A stretch of 64,000 nucleotides of DNA from the NCBI GenBank assembly GCA_002707365.1, contig PAMQ01000010.1:35211-99210 (forward strand), given 5' to 3'. Position numbers and translations under genes: made by a program. The DNA comes from Trueperaceae bacterium. Lineage in GTDB: Bacteria; Deinococcota; Deinococci; Deinococcales; Trueperaceae. The notes under the pieces were generated by a model. That model was not told where the DNA came from and did no database searches. It worked only from the letters and a program-made list of their open reading frames with translations. Below are positions 1 through 8,264 of the stretch, piece by piece; within the stretch, counting starts at the first letter, position 1, and each line of letters begins with the position of its first letter.

Positions 1-144
1 AGAGAATGAAGTAGCATCAGTTTCGGCAAAACCATCCAGCGTAGGTGTAACGGCTGCCGGATTACCGAAATGGCCCATGACATCTGCACGCCATTGGTCA
101 GGATTAAAGAGCAGAATGTTGGGCCGCTTGTGGACATCAGCCAT
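1..144 (-). CDS. Sulfatase, N-terminal fragment (runs off the window)
   Basis: The first 48 codons of a gene that leaves the window at base 1. The protein begins MADVHKRPNILLFNPDQWR, the classic sulfatase opening: a PN-I-L-L strand followed by the metal-binding D-Q pair, then a GNP-x-V-TPTLD segment. DQ in place of DD is seen in choline-sulfatase-like and related sulfatases. The start is ATG at 144, with a strong GGAGGAGGG ribosome site just upstream. The formylglycine motif (C-x-P-x-R) lies outside the window, so Cys-type or Ser-type cannot be decided. It is divergent from the oxidoreductase at 259, suggesting a shared sugar or sulfate-ester locus. Substrate unknown. Confidence 0.8.
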   Translation of the reverse strand, partial: MADVHKRPNILLFNPDQWRADVMGHFGNPAAVTPTLDGFAETDATSFS

Positions 145-258
145 AATTAAAGCCCTCCTCCAAAACCAACATAAATCCCGGCAGGGTTACTTACAAGAGG
201 GAGCGTAACCCTTATTAGCTCTCAACACGCCCTTAACGTGCTTCGGTTAAAGTTGGGT

Positions 259-1242
259 ATGACCAAAACAATTCGATGGGGCATCCTAGGCACCGGCAAT
301 ATCGCAAAAAGCTTTGCGCAGGGACTGAAAGACCTTCCAGGCATTGAGTTGGAGGCTGTAGGATCACGAACAGAAAAAACAGCTCGGGGCTTCGGTGAAC
401 AATTTGGCATCCCAAAACACTATGCTAGTTACGAAGCGCTTGTCGACGACCCCAATATTGACATTATCTATATCAGCACCCCCCACCCAATGCATGTCGA
501 TAACGTTATTCTCTGCCTGAGTGCCGGTAAACATGTCCTATGCGAAAAACCGTTCGCCATTAACGCACAAGAGGCCCGGCGAGCTATGGAACTAGCTAAA
601 CGCCAGCAATTGTTTCTGATGGAGGGAATGTGGACCCGCTTCCTACCCCACATTGTTAGGATTCGAGAATTATTAGAAGAAGGCGTAATTGGCAATCCAA
701 GGGCATTACAAGCCAGCTTTGGTTTCCGTACCAACTACGACTCTAAACATCGCCTTTTTGACCCATCACTCGGTGGTGGAGCTCTCCTCGATGTCGGCGT
801 TTACTCAATAGCACTAGCCCATATGTTTTTTGGCCCTCCGAGTGATGTCTCAGGGTTTGCAAATCTAGCACCTACTGGTGTTGATGAAGAGGCTGCACTC
901 GTACTGCGGCACGCTGGTGGCGAGCTTTCTACTCTTTTAACAGCCATCCGTTTAAATACGCCCCACCGAGCTACCCTGATTGGCGTGGATGGTTGGATCG
1001 ATCTGCATCCTAACTGGTGGTCACCATCTAACTTCACCGTAAATCGGAATGGTGAGAAGCCTGAATTCTTCGACATAGAGACTCCGCTACATGGCTTCAG
1101 TTACGAAGCTTTGGCTGTCAGCGAGCATTTACGGGTTGGAGAATTGGAATCACCCATTATGCCATTAAGGGACACACTTGCTATAGCTGAAACGATGGAC
1201 CAGGCAAGGCAGCTATGGGGAATCACTTACCCTATGGAGTAA
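259..1242 (+). CDS. Gfo/Idh/MocA family NAD(P)-dependent oxidoreductase
   Basis: About 327 residues. The N-terminal Rossmann fold has a dinucleotide motif GTGNIAKSF near residue 12 and the family's EKPFAINAQEA segment near residue 95, whose Lys is normally catalytic. A C-terminal alpha/beta domain follows. It resembles the glucose-fructose oxidoreductase / dihydrodiol dehydrogenase branch that oxidises or reduces sugars and sugar derivatives. The start is taken at ATG 259, because the frame upstream (from 238) adds seven residues not expected before the GILGTG strand. It is divergent from a sulfatase, which fits carbohydrate breakdown. The exact substrate cannot be read from the sequence. Confidence 0.85.
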   Translation: MTKTIRWGILGTGNIAKSFAQGLKDLPGIELEAVGSRTEKTARGFGEQFGIPKHYASYEALVDDPNIDIIYISTPHPMHVDNVILCLSAGKHVLCEKPFAINAQEARRAMELAKRQQLFLMEGMWTRFLPHIVRIRELLEEGVIGNPRALQASFGFRTNYDSKHRLFDPSLGGGALLDVGVYSIALAHMFFGPPSDVSGFANLAPTGVDEEAALVLRHAGGELSTLLTAIRLNTPHRATLIGVDGWIDLHPNWWSPSNFTVNRNGEKPEFFDIETPLHGFSYEALAVSEHLRVGELESPIMPLRDTLAIAETMDQARQLWGITYPME

Positions 1243-1308
1243 GGAATGCTGCTGTCTGTCTTACCCAAATTTGTTCCTGCTTTGAAATGCACCTATAGAG
1301 GCTGTTGA

Positions 1309-1488
1309 GCTATAGAAAAGGTTCTAGTAACAGGAAGTACTGGGTTTATAAGCCGCGCTATAGCGGCGGACCTTACGGAGGCAGATTATCAAGTAACTGG
1401 GGCAGAGAAGACCTCCTACAGCGCTAGAAAGAACAATGAGATGCGTGGTTTGATGGTACGGGGAGTGAGGAAATCCATTGTTGATTAA
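1309..1488 (+). pseudogene. Remnant of an NAD-dependent epimerase/dehydratase N-terminus
   Basis: The frame from 1315 reads EKVLVTGSTGFISRAIAADL, the first strand and dinucleotide loop (GxTGFI) of an extended short-chain dehydrogenase/epimerase. It then loses similarity after about 35 residues and stops at 1486-1488. A TGA lies just upstream (1306-1308) and there is no start codon or ribosome site. Only the Rossmann N-terminus survives, so this is best read as a decayed gene. It fills most of the otherwise empty 1243-1559 gap. Confidence 0.6.
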
Positions 1489-1559
1489 AGTATTTTTTGT
1501 ATGGCGTTAGCTTATTAATTAGTTCTATAAACAGTGTTTAGAACAATATTATCCATTTT

Positions 1560-2219
1560 CTACTTTGTTTTTTTTAGCCAGTAACCTCCCTCCAGAAACC
1601 GATTGGGGATATAACCACGAGCCATGTATTTCTCCATGACGCATTGAAGTTCTTTTTGATGAAAAAGTGCTTTGTCTGCATCATGTAATTTAAGGTGGCT
1701 AATATCTTCAGGAATAGATATCCTCACCCACTCAGTATCAAGGTCTAGTTGCCGACTTGATCCTTCTCCTACCGATAATAAATCCCTAGGCGGTTGACGC
1801 CGCACCTCGCCCAAAGCAAGTTTTGCAACTTCATCAGACGTTAGATCCCAACGGACCAGCAATCTATCCGTGGGTAAACCAGCATTAAGTTTTCCACCAA
1901 GTTCTCCGTAGAAATTTGGGAGGTACTCGTAACCATATGAGCCAAGATGCTCAAGGTTTAATTTGGCGTTTCGCGCTTGCATTGGATCAAAAGTCCAACT
2001 AACCCAGTTTATTCCGCAATTCAAACACCATTCTCGCTGAAACCACTTTAAGTCTTGACCAATCCGCATTCCACGAAATGCAGGCAGCACCCCCAGCATG
2101 TGGGAGTGGAGACCCGGTTCACCTCTATCAAGAACAATAATTCCAAACACAAAACCAACTAGTTCCTCTTTAACGAAAGCACCCGCAGCTAAACCACCAC
2201 CATGGACAACCGCCTGCAT
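1560..2219 (-). CDS. GNAT-superfamily acetyltransferase-like protein, 5' end damaged
   Basis: The protein (219 residues from the first ATG) resembles the predicted GNAT acetyltransferases of the COG3375 type: AAGAFVKEELVGFVFGII strand, HSHMLGVLPAFRGMRIG acetyl-CoA segment (HSH-x-LGV), then NAKLNLEHLGSYGYEY and a C-terminal (R/K)WDL region. The frame continues upstream of 2219 with convincing family sequence (IQRSVWGFSDTEVVSRAL) but offers no ATG/GTG/TTG before a stop. An ATG at 2324-2326 would connect if one base were added to the TTTTAAAA run at 2313-2320. This is probably a frameshift (real or assembly error), so the true gene may extend to 2326. Function inferred from fold only. Confidence 0.6.
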   Translation of the reverse strand: MQAVVHGGGLAAGAFVKEELVGFVFGIIVLDRGEPGLHSHMLGVLPAFRGMRIGQDLKWFQREWCLNCGINWVSWTFDPMQARNAKLNLEHLGSYGYEYLPNFYGELGGKLNAGLPTDRLLVRWDLTSDEVAKLALGEVRRQPPRDLLSVGEGSSRQLDLDTEWVRISIPEDISHLKLHDADKALFHQKELQCVMEKYMARGYIPNRFLEGGYWLKKTK

Positions 2220-2428
2220 TAGTGCTCGAGAAACAACTTCAGTATCAGAAAATCCCCAGACCGAGCGTTGGATTGCCTCGCAATTTTTCAGTTGGGCTAT
2301 ATCTTCAAGCTGTTTTAAAACAACATTTTCGTAAAGATCGTGGTTACCCTCATAATGGACGACTTATCTCACCGTATTTCGTTAGGCACTCTTTGTGAAG
2401 CGGAAAAAGCACACTTTCTCTTTTTGAC

Positions 2429-2869
2429 TTAAGATCTTTTTTCAGGAGCAAGGCCCCTGAATTCCAACCTAGGCTCACGTACTTGCCAACCAGTCTCCTT
2501 CTCGATTCGTTCTTTCAAATAACGACCGAGCGGGACACCATTAATTTCTATCTCCGGCAAATCTACAACCTCACCTGACCGTTCACACAAAAGATGGTCG
2601 TGCGGCTGTAAATTACTATCGTATATTGTCTCGCCTGAGACGCCCTTAAACTTTCGCAACAAGCCGGCATCAGAAAGCACACTTAGATTCAGATAAACGG
2701 TCGATAGGCTCAAATGCCCACCACGGCGCTTCAGTTCCAGATAGAGGCTTTCTGCGCTAACATGTCGTGGTGCCTCCCGGAACAACTGCAAAATACTTGC
2801 CCTCGGAGCGCTGTACCTTAGCCCGTACCGTTTAAGCAAATTACGAAGCGAGTCTTTTCGTACTTCCAT
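2429..2869 (-). CDS. Fur-family transcriptional regulator
   Basis: About 146 residues: an N-terminal winged helix (LKRYGLRYSAPRASILQLF; HVSAESLYLEL; LSLSTVYLNLSVLSDAGLL) followed by the Fur dimerisation/metal domain (QPHDHLLCERSGEVVDLP). The recognition segment STVYLNL matches the family. The usual structural-zinc pair CxxC is broken: the first Cys is present (C-E-R-S) but the second is Ser, and no second CxxC is seen at the C-terminus. This is therefore a Fur paralogue lacking the canonical structural Zn site. The start is placed at ATG 2869, giving a normal Fur N-terminus; a GTG at 2932 would add 21 residues. Metal and regulon unknown. Confidence 0.8.
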   Translation of the reverse strand: MEVRKDSLRNLLKRYGLRYSAPRASILQLFREAPRHVSAESLYLELKRRGGHLSLSTVYLNLSVLSDAGLLRKFKGVSGETIYDSNLQPHDHLLCERSGEVVDLPEIEINGVPLGRYLKERIEKETGWQVREPRLEFRGLAPEKRS

Positions 2870-3075
2870 AAGACTTATCAATCGTACCACACGCCCCAAA
2901 TAACCGCTAAATTTTTCCTTAATCCAGCGCACATTAGAACACTTTTTAATACTCTAAAAACACCGAGACTTAACTTTGAACAAATATCCCCCGCTCTATT
3001 TCACCCGATCCCAGCACTTTCCTGCACAACCCTCACCACAACCCGTAAAAACAGGGGATCGTGGTCTTTCATCGG

Positions 3076-3107
3076 TGCGCAACCCCCACCACAACCCCGG
3101 TTGCGCA
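3076..3107. repeat. Inverted repeat TGCGCAAC/GTTGCGCA
   Basis: A perfect 8-bp inverted repeat (3076-3083 and 3100-3107) with a 16-base C-rich loop, in the C-rich gap between the Fur-like gene and mdh. No T-tract follows. Function unknown; it may be a transcript-end hairpin or protein site. Confidence 0.4.
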
Positions 3108-3172
3108 TTAACTTCTGCTATTTATGTCCGATGTTTTCCTGAACCTATTTTTTGCTTACCTACCTCAACTTG

Positions 3173-3206
3173 CACCTAGATTGTATTGTAGAGCACAATC
3201 TAGGTG
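3173..3206. terminator. Perfect 12-bp hairpin downstream of mdh
   Basis: CACCTAGATTGT (3173-3184) is exactly inverted as ACAATCTAGGTG (3195-3206) with a 10-base loop, starting 11 bases past the mdh stop codon. Its position suggests the end of the mdh transcript. There is no clear U-run on the minus strand, so it may be a stability hairpin or weak terminator rather than a classic intrinsic terminator. Confidence 0.45.
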
Positions 3207-3216
3207 ATATCCCCCT

Positions 3217-4197
3217 CTACCCGAGAAGGCCTTTAACAGTTGTTCGTTCTTCCAGTAGTTCTAATTCCGAAACTTCCATTCGACGTCGGACGTCATCAGA
3301 AACCGCCAAGCCTTTAACTACAGCAACTACTCCATTTTCAACTGTTACAGGAAAGGAGTATATTAAGCCTTTAGAAATACCGTACTCTCCTTTACTTGGC
3401 ACTCCCATGCTCACCCAATCACCCTTTGGCGTACCAAATATCCAATTCCGCATATGATCAACGACGGCGGAAGCAGCGGAAGCAGCGCTAGAAAGACCGC
3501 GGGCGTCAATAATCGCCGCCCCCCGCTTCTGTACATTAGGAATAAATTCCTCTGACACCCAAGATTGTTTTACTAATGCAGTCGCCGACTCTTCGGCAAC
3601 CACTGCATGTGAAATATCAGGAACCTGCGTATCGGAATGATTTCCCCAAATAATCATTCTCCTAATTTCGGCCGTATTAAAACCAGTCTTAACCGCAAGT
3701 TGGGAAACAGCTCGATTATGATCAAGTCTGGTCATTGCCGAAAATTGTTCAGGAGGAATACCAGGAGCATGGTTCATTGCGATCAAGGCGTTCGTGTTTG
3801 CGGGATTTCCCACCACAAGAACCCGCACCTTCCTATCCGCGTTTTCGTTTAGCGCTTGACCCTGCACAGAAAATATAGCGCCATTAGCCTCAAGAAGATC
3901 CTTTCTCTCCATACCTGGGCCACGAGGCCTTGAACCTACTAATATCGCGTGTTGGGCGCCACTAAACACTTCCCCGGGTTGATCAGAGGCACTCACATTG
4001 CTAAGCAATGGGAACGCACAGTCATCCAACTCCATTACCGTGCCCATGAGGGCATCCATGGCTTGTGGGATTTCAAGCAGCTGAAGCCTTACTGGTTGGT
4101 CGAGACCAAAAATATCACCTGATGCTATCCTGAACAAAAGAGAGTACCCAATCTGGCCAGCGCCGCCTGTTACAGCCACACGAACAGCTTCCCTCAT
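3217..4197 (-). CDS. mdh: Malate dehydrogenase
   Basis: A 326-residue NAD-dependent malate dehydrogenase interconverting malate and oxaloacetate in the TCA cycle. The N-terminus has the glycine-rich loop [16 protein letters not shown]. The substrate-specificity loop reads [15 protein letters not shown], whose arginines favour dicarboxylates (malate rather than lactate). The catalytic Asp (MTRLDHNRA) and His ([10 protein letters not shown]) are both present. The [14 protein letters not shown] form and length match the cytosolic-type enzyme of Thermus and proteobacteria. The start ATG 4197 has GGAGG nine bases upstream. Monocistronic by spacing; downstream of it is the perfect hairpin at 3173-3206. 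Confidence 0.95.
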   Translation of the reverse strand: MREAVRVAVTGGAGQIGYSLLFRIASGDIFGLDQPVRLQLLEIPQAMDALMGTVMELDDCAFPLLSNVSASDQPGEVFSGAQHAILVGSRPRGPGMERKDLLEANGAIFSVQGQALNENADRKVRVLVVGNPANTNALIAMNHAPGIPPEQFSAMTRLDHNRAVSQLAVKTGFNTAEIRRMIIWGNHSDTQVPDISHAVVAEESATALVKQSWVSEEFIPNVQKRGAAIIDARGLSSAASAASAVVDHMRNWIFGTPKGDWVSMGVPSKGEYGISKGLIYSFPVTVENGVVAVVKGLAVSDDVRRRMEVSELELLEERTTVKGLLG

Positions 4198-4239
4198 TAT
4201 GTCGCCTCCAAATTTACCCTAAAAGATGACCAAAGTTTT

Positions 4240-4255
4240 TGTTTCACGTGAAACA
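4240..4255. promoter_or_regulatory. parS: parS centromere site 1
   Basis: TGTTTCACGTGAAACA, the exact 16-bp palindromic consensus for chromosomal ParB. It abuts the parB stop codon (4256), between parB and mdh, and serves to nucleate ParB near the origin. Confidence 0.95.
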
Positions 4256-5071
4256 CTATGGGACATAACCTAGAAGTTCGATTAGTCTTTCTAGCTCGTC
4301 CCTTGAGTGAAAGTGAAGTTCAATTTTTCCCCTTTTTTCTCCGCGAATTGTTACTTGAGTACTAATGTGTCTAGTCAAACCTCTTTCTAGATCAGCATAA
4401 GGTTGGTTAATATTTTCCATTGGGCGCGCTACTTTAGGTTGCCGAAGCTTCTCGGTCTCGCGAACACTTAATTGTCGAGCGACAACCTGATCTAAAGCCC
4501 AGTCTCTTTCATCCTCATCAAGGGACAACAAGGCTCTAGCATGGCCGGCAGATATTCTACCTTCAACAACTGCGTCAAGGCAGCTTTGCGGCAAACTTAG
4601 CAATCGAAGTGTATTTGCTACAGCACTTCTACTTTTCCCAACCGCCTTAGCAACTTTTTCCTGCGTTAGCCCGAATGCCAATAGCCTCTCGAACGCACGG
4701 GCTTCGTCCACAGGATTTAAATCTTCCCTTTGTAAATTCTCGACAATGGCTATTTCTAGCGCTTGTTGGTCAGAAAGTTTTTTAACTATCACTGGGACTT
4801 CCGATAATCCAGCTCTCTTTGCAGCCCTATATCTTCGTTCACCAGCTATAATCTCAAAACCTGTGCCAACTTCACGAACTAGTATTGGTTGCAATACACC
4901 CTGACGCTGGATTGAAGCGGCTAACTCAGAAATAGCAGCGTTGTCTAACGTCCTTCGCGGCTGTAGTGGTGAAACATTTAGCTGTTGAAGCGAGATTTTC
5001 CTTATACCCTTCTCTACTTTAGGCAGCAAATCGTCTAGTCCTCGTCCTAAACCTCTAGGTTTGGCTGACAC
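4256..5071 (-). CDS. parB: Chromosome-partitioning protein ParB
   Basis: About 271 residues. The N-terminus KPRGLGRGLDDLLPK is typical of chromosomal ParB. The CTP-binding/clamp motifs GERRYRAAKRAGL and ENLQREDLNPVDEA are intact. The helix-turn-helix that reads parS follows (LTQEKVAKAVGKSRSAVANTLRLLSLP), then a C-terminal dimerisation domain. The start is set at GTG 5071, which has GGGAGG nine bases upstream and overlaps the parA end by 17 bp; the longer frame to 5131 only re-reads parA. ParB loads on the two parS sites and acts with ParA in origin segregation. Confidence 0.93.
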   Translation of the reverse strand: MSAKPRGLGRGLDDLLPKVEKGIRKISLQQLNVSPLQPRRTLDNAAISELAASIQRQGVLQPILVREVGTGFEIIAGERRYRAAKRAGLSEVPVIVKKLSDQQALEIAIVENLQREDLNPVDEARAFERLLAFGLTQEKVAKAVGKSRSAVANTLRLLSLPQSCLDAVVEGRISAGHARALLSLDEDERDWALDQVVARQLSVRETEKLRQPKVARPMENINQPYADLERGLTRHISTQVTIRGEKRGKIELHFHSRDELERLIELLGYVP

Positions 5072-5813
5072 GCTCGATAACCTCCCTGGATAATGCTTGA
5101 TACGCTTTAGCCCCACTAGAGATCGGAGCAAATTCTAAAGCCGGCTGTCCAAAAGACGGGGCCTCCGCCAAACGAACACTCCTAGGTATAACAGCTTTGA
5201 ACACTAGGGGCCCAAAGTGCTGCCGGACATTTTCTTCAACCTGTACAGACAACCTTGTCCTAGAGTCAAACATTGTAAGCAAAATCCCCAAGACTGTTAG
5301 GCTTGGATTCAAAGAACCCTGAACTCTGGTTATTGTATCCATCATGTGTGCAATTCCCTCCAAACCATAGTATTCCGCTTGCAACGGTATAATTAAGTGA
5401 TCGGCGGCCGCCAAAACATTAAGAGTCAGGGCTCCTATCGATGGAGGTGCATCCAAAACTATGAAGTCATATTTGGACCTAGTGACTATAAGGGCTTTAG
5501 ATAACAGAAGCATGTTCTCTGTATTAGTATCTAAGTCCATAGCTGCTCCAGCAAGCTCGGGGGAGGAAGCAAGAATGTCTAGGCCAGGTAAAGAAGTCTC
5601 AGATACTATTGTTTCTGCTGTTGCATTACCAATCAATACATCATAAACGGTCTTTTGTGGATTTAAGATCCCTAACCCACTACTAGCATTGGCCTGAGGG
5701 TCCATGTCAATCAACAAAACTGAGTGTATTCGCGCAATAGCGGCAGCAAGATTTACCGCTGTAGTGGTCTTGCCCACCCCACCCTTTTGGTTAATGATGC
5801 CTACTATTGGTAT
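5055..5813 (-). CDS. parA: Chromosome-partitioning ATPase ParA (Soj); apparent ATA start
   Basis: A deviant-Walker ATPase that drives origin segregation with ParB. It has the P-loop KGGVGKTTTAVNL, the switch I region DPQANASSGLG and the switch II strand FIVLDAPPSIG. The first conventional start (GTG 5777) falls inside the P-loop and would delete the signature Lys, so it cannot be right. Reading upstream gives PIVGIINQKGGVGK, a normal first beta strand, and the only plausible initiation codon is ATA at 5811-5813, with a GGGGG stretch six bases upstream. No ATG/GTG/TTG lies upstream at a sensible distance in frame. The gene overlaps the rsmG end by 10 bp, indicating translational coupling. Identity is sure; the start codon is unusual. 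Confidence 0.92.
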   Translation of the reverse strand: MPIVGIINQKGGVGKTTTAVNLAAAIARIHSVLLIDMDPQANASSGLGILNPQKTVYDVLIGNATAETIVSETSLPGLDILASSPELAGAAMDLDTNTENMLLLSKALIVTRSKYDFIVLDAPPSIGALTLNVLAAADHLIIPLQAEYYGLEGIAHMMDTITRVQGSLNPSLTVLGILLTMFDSRTRLSVQVEENVRQHFGPLVFKAVIPRSVRLAEAPSFGQPALEFAPISSGAKAYQALSREVIERVSQT

Positions 5814-6409
5814 TCGATACCCCCAGGTATTTGGACAGTAATAAGCCTACCATGGGTCCCCAATGACCTTTCTTTAGTCATTTTTGCTTTTACTCCCAAA
5901 TGATCCTCTAGTTGCTCTAGCTCAAGAATCCAATCAGCGGATTTACGACTAATGATCGTTATGTCCTCAGTGTGTAGATGTAGGGTGGAGTTATATATTT
6001 TGGTAAGAGCCCCAAACGCCAACGCCGTAATTACTTCATAGTTCTCGCCTCCCAAATGCCTCACGTCACCCAAAAACACCTCTGTGTTTCTCAAATCAAG
6101 CTGAGACCTAGCAATCTCAAGAAAAGCGCCTCTCCGGCGCCTTCTCTCGGCCAAGATGACTGTTGTGTCCGGCAAAAGAATTGAGATTACAACACCCGGC
6201 AACCCAACACCAGAGCCCAAATCAAGAATGCGGCGGGGGAGGTGAACCGAGTTTTGAATAGCCCTAGCAACTGCCTTTGCATCTGAAAGGTGCTGGTCGA
6301 TATTTTCGTAAGCACTTTCGGACATAAGGTCCAGGCTGTCTTTAAATCTGCCAATTAAGCTCTTATATTGGGAAATTCTTTTCTGAGAAAAGTGTTTCAC
6401 GTGAAACAC
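5804..6409 (-). CDS. rsmG: 16S rRNA (guanine-N7)-methyltransferase RsmG (GidB)
   Basis: A 201-residue class I methyltransferase that modifies G527 of 16S rRNA using SAM. The SAM-binding strand-loop RILDLGSGVGLPGVV lies near residue 60; a following acidic strand (VILAERRRRR) and the GDVRHL segment complete the site. The N-terminus MFHVKHF is encoded directly by a parS sequence, the GTG start at 6407-6409 lying within the site's flank. Loss of RsmG is a known route to low-level streptomycin resistance in other bacteria. Part of the conserved mnmG-rsmG-parA-parB block beside the origin. Confidence 0.93.
   Translation of the reverse strand: MFHVKHFSQKRISQYKSLIGRFKDSLDLMSESAYENIDQHLSDAKAVARAIQNSVHLPRRILDLGSGVGLPGVVISILLPDTTVILAERRRRRGAFLEIARSQLDLRNTEVFLGDVRHLGGENYEVITALAFGALTKIYNSTLHLHTEDITIISRKSADWILELEQLEDHLGVKAKMTKERSLGTHGRLITVQIPGGIEYQ
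6393..6408. promoter_or_regulatory. parS: parS centromere site 2, inside the rsmG start
   Basis: A second perfect TGTTTCACGTGAAACA. It overlaps the rsmG initiation codon and encodes most of its first residues (FHVKH). The two sites are 2.15 kb apart on the same side of oriC, flanking parA-parB. Confidence 0.95.
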
Positions 6410-6416
6410 TTTTTAA

Positions 6417-8222
6417 TTAACGTGCCCTCAAGTGAACTAACAAGGCAGTGATGTCGCTATCCCTGACACCCCTCAGGCGCTGAGCTGCCCCTAAGGTTCT
6501 CGGCTTATGCTTTTGTAGAACCTCTGATCCTTCACTGGACATGCTTGGCACGTGCCAATAATCGATGCCCTCTAATACCAAACCCTCGAACTTTGATCGC
6601 CCTTTAAGGTGATTCATAGCCCTTGTAATGTATGGGCTGTAGCGAGCCAAAACCTCAAGGCGTCCGATTTCGTCTTCGTTTAATTGATTCTCTGGAAGGC
6701 CGACTATTTCGGTAACCATTTTGTAAGTATGCTTGGGTCTGCATAGTATTGATAAGCCTGTCTTGCCTTTATAGTGTACAGCCTTGAGGCGTTCTAATTC
6801 TTTATGGATTCTGGCTGTTTTTTCTATTTCTTGGTCTAGCACCCTTTTTTCCACGAGCCCCCAGGAATACCCTGTCTCTGTAAGTCGTTCGGCTGCGTTA
6901 TCTTGCCTATGGTGAAGGCGATATTCATTTCTGGACGTCAACATGCGATAAGGCTCATCTATACCCCAACGCACTAGGTCGTCCAAAAGTACGCCGATAT
7001 AACCCTCTGTTCTTGGTATCCACACAGGTTCTTGATTTTGGGAGAACCTAGCCGAATTCACTCCTGCAACCAACCCTTGCGCTGCGGCTTCTTCATACCC
7101 ACTAGTACCGTTTATCTGGCCTGCGGAAAAAAGTCCTTCCACGACCTTCGACATAAGAGTTACATCGAGTCCCGTGGGGTCGAGAGCATCGTACTCAACC
7201 GCATACGCATATCGGTGTATCTCTGCGGACTCAAAACCAGGGAGTGTTCGAATCATGTCGTCTTGTAAGTTGGGTGGCATCGAGCTAGAAAAACCCTGAA
7301 GATATACTTCACTAGTTTCTAAGCCGTCCGGCTCTACAAAAAGAAGATGTCGATCTTTATCCGCAAATCGAACGACTTTGTCTTCGATTGAAGGGCAGTA
7401 TCTTGGTCCTTGGCCCTCAACCATACCTCCATACATTGCCGATTTATGAAGATTGTCTTCTATCAAAGCATGGGTCTCGGTGGTTGTATGGGTAATCCAG
7501 GTAGCACTAGAACCCGCGTTAGGACCCGGCTGACCCGAAAATGATTTAGGGGGAGACTCAGCATTTACTACACTTAAGACAGAAAAATCTACCGACTGTG
7601 CTCGAATTCTCGGAGGGGTCCCTGTTTTAAATCTGACGAGTTTATGTCCTGTATCTCGTAAGCTTTTTGACAAGTGCCTAGCTGGGGGCTCTCCCTGTCT
7701 CCCGGCTTCTCGTTTATTAGTGCCGTACCACACAACTCCAGCAAGAAACGTGCCCGTACACAAGACTGCAGCGCTAGTTTCAATAGTGCGTCCATCTGTG
7801 AGCGTAATCCCCTTCAACTTAAGACCCTTAGTCTGTTCTGTTTCCAGGGTAGCTACTTCACCCCTAATAATTTCTATACCCGGAATGCCTTCAACAAGAT
7901 GCCGAGCTATTTTGGCGTATTCATCGCGGCCATTTTGAACCCTTAACGATCTCACTGCAGGCCCTTTACTCTCATTGAGCGTCCTCGTGTGAATGGCAGC
8001 CTGATCAGCAAGGCGGCCCATTACTCCACCCAAAGCTTGAAGTTCAAATACTAGTTGAGATTTTCCTGGCCCGCCAATCGCAGGATTGCATGGCATAAGA
8101 CCAATTTTCTCAGGGTTAGGTATTGTCATAACAACCTTAGCACCAAGGCTAGCAGCAGCATGTGCCGCCTCAATGCCAGCATGACCACCCCCTATGACCA
8201 CTACATCAGCCTTCAACAACAA
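6417..8222 (-). CDS. mnmG: tRNA uridine-5-carboxymethylaminomethyl modification enzyme MnmG (GidA)
   Basis: A 601-residue FAD/NADH protein that, with MnmE, installs the cmnm5 group at U34 of certain tRNAs. FAD motif VVIGGGHAGIEAAHAAA near residue 9, PCNPAIGGPGKS and the second conserved block LCTGTFLAG and RFKTGTPPRI are present, followed by the C-terminal RLRGVRDSDITALL region. Length is near the family norm. The start is TTG 8222 (or the adjacent TTG) with GGAGAGGAG upstream. mnmE is not in the window. Probably co-transcribed with rsmG-parA-parB. Confidence 0.95.
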   Translation of the reverse strand: MLLKADVVVIGGGHAGIEAAHAAASLGAKVVMTIPNPEKIGLMPCNPAIGGPGKSQLVFELQALGGVMGRLADQAAIHTRTLNESKGPAVRSLRVQNGRDEYAKIARHLVEGIPGIEIIRGEVATLETEQTKGLKLKGITLTDGRTIETSAAVLCTGTFLAGVVWYGTNKREAGRQGEPPARHLSKSLRDTGHKLVRFKTGTPPRIRAQSVDFSVLSVVNAESPPKSFSGQPGPNAGSSATWITHTTTETHALIEDNLHKSAMYGGMVEGQGPRYCPSIEDKVVRFADKDRHLLFVEPDGLETSEVYLQGFSSSMPPNLQDDMIRTLPGFESAEIHRYAYAVEYDALDPTGLDVTLMSKVVEGLFSAGQINGTSGYEEAAAQGLVAGVNSARFSQNQEPVWIPRTEGYIGVLLDDLVRWGIDEPYRMLTSRNEYRLHHRQDNAAERLTETGYSWGLVEKRVLDQEIEKTARIHKELERLKAVHYKGKTGLSILCRPKHTYKMVTEIVGLPENQLNEDEIGRLEVLARYSPYITRAMNHLKGRSKFEGLVLEGIDYWHVPSMSSEGSEVLQKHKPRTLGAAQRLRGVRDSDITALLVHLRAR

Positions 8223-8246
8223 CTACTCCTCTCCAGATAAACAAAG

Positions 8247-8264
8247 AATACCCCTAGGGGTATT
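8247..8264. promoter_or_regulatory. 18-bp perfect palindrome upstream of mnmG
   Basis: AATACCCCTAGGGGTATT is perfectly palindromic and sits 24 bp upstream of the mnmG start, in the mnmG-dnaA divergent gap. The form TACCC-N-GGGTA resembles CsoR-type copper-sensor operators, but no copper gene is near. A dyad operator for the divergent promoters is the most that can be said. Confidence 0.4.

Noticed and set aside
2976..3179. Plus-strand open frame in the C-rich gap upstream of mdh's 3' end
   Set aside because: Proline-, histidine- and threonine-rich translation without family similarity; better explained by the C-rich inverted repeats in that gap.
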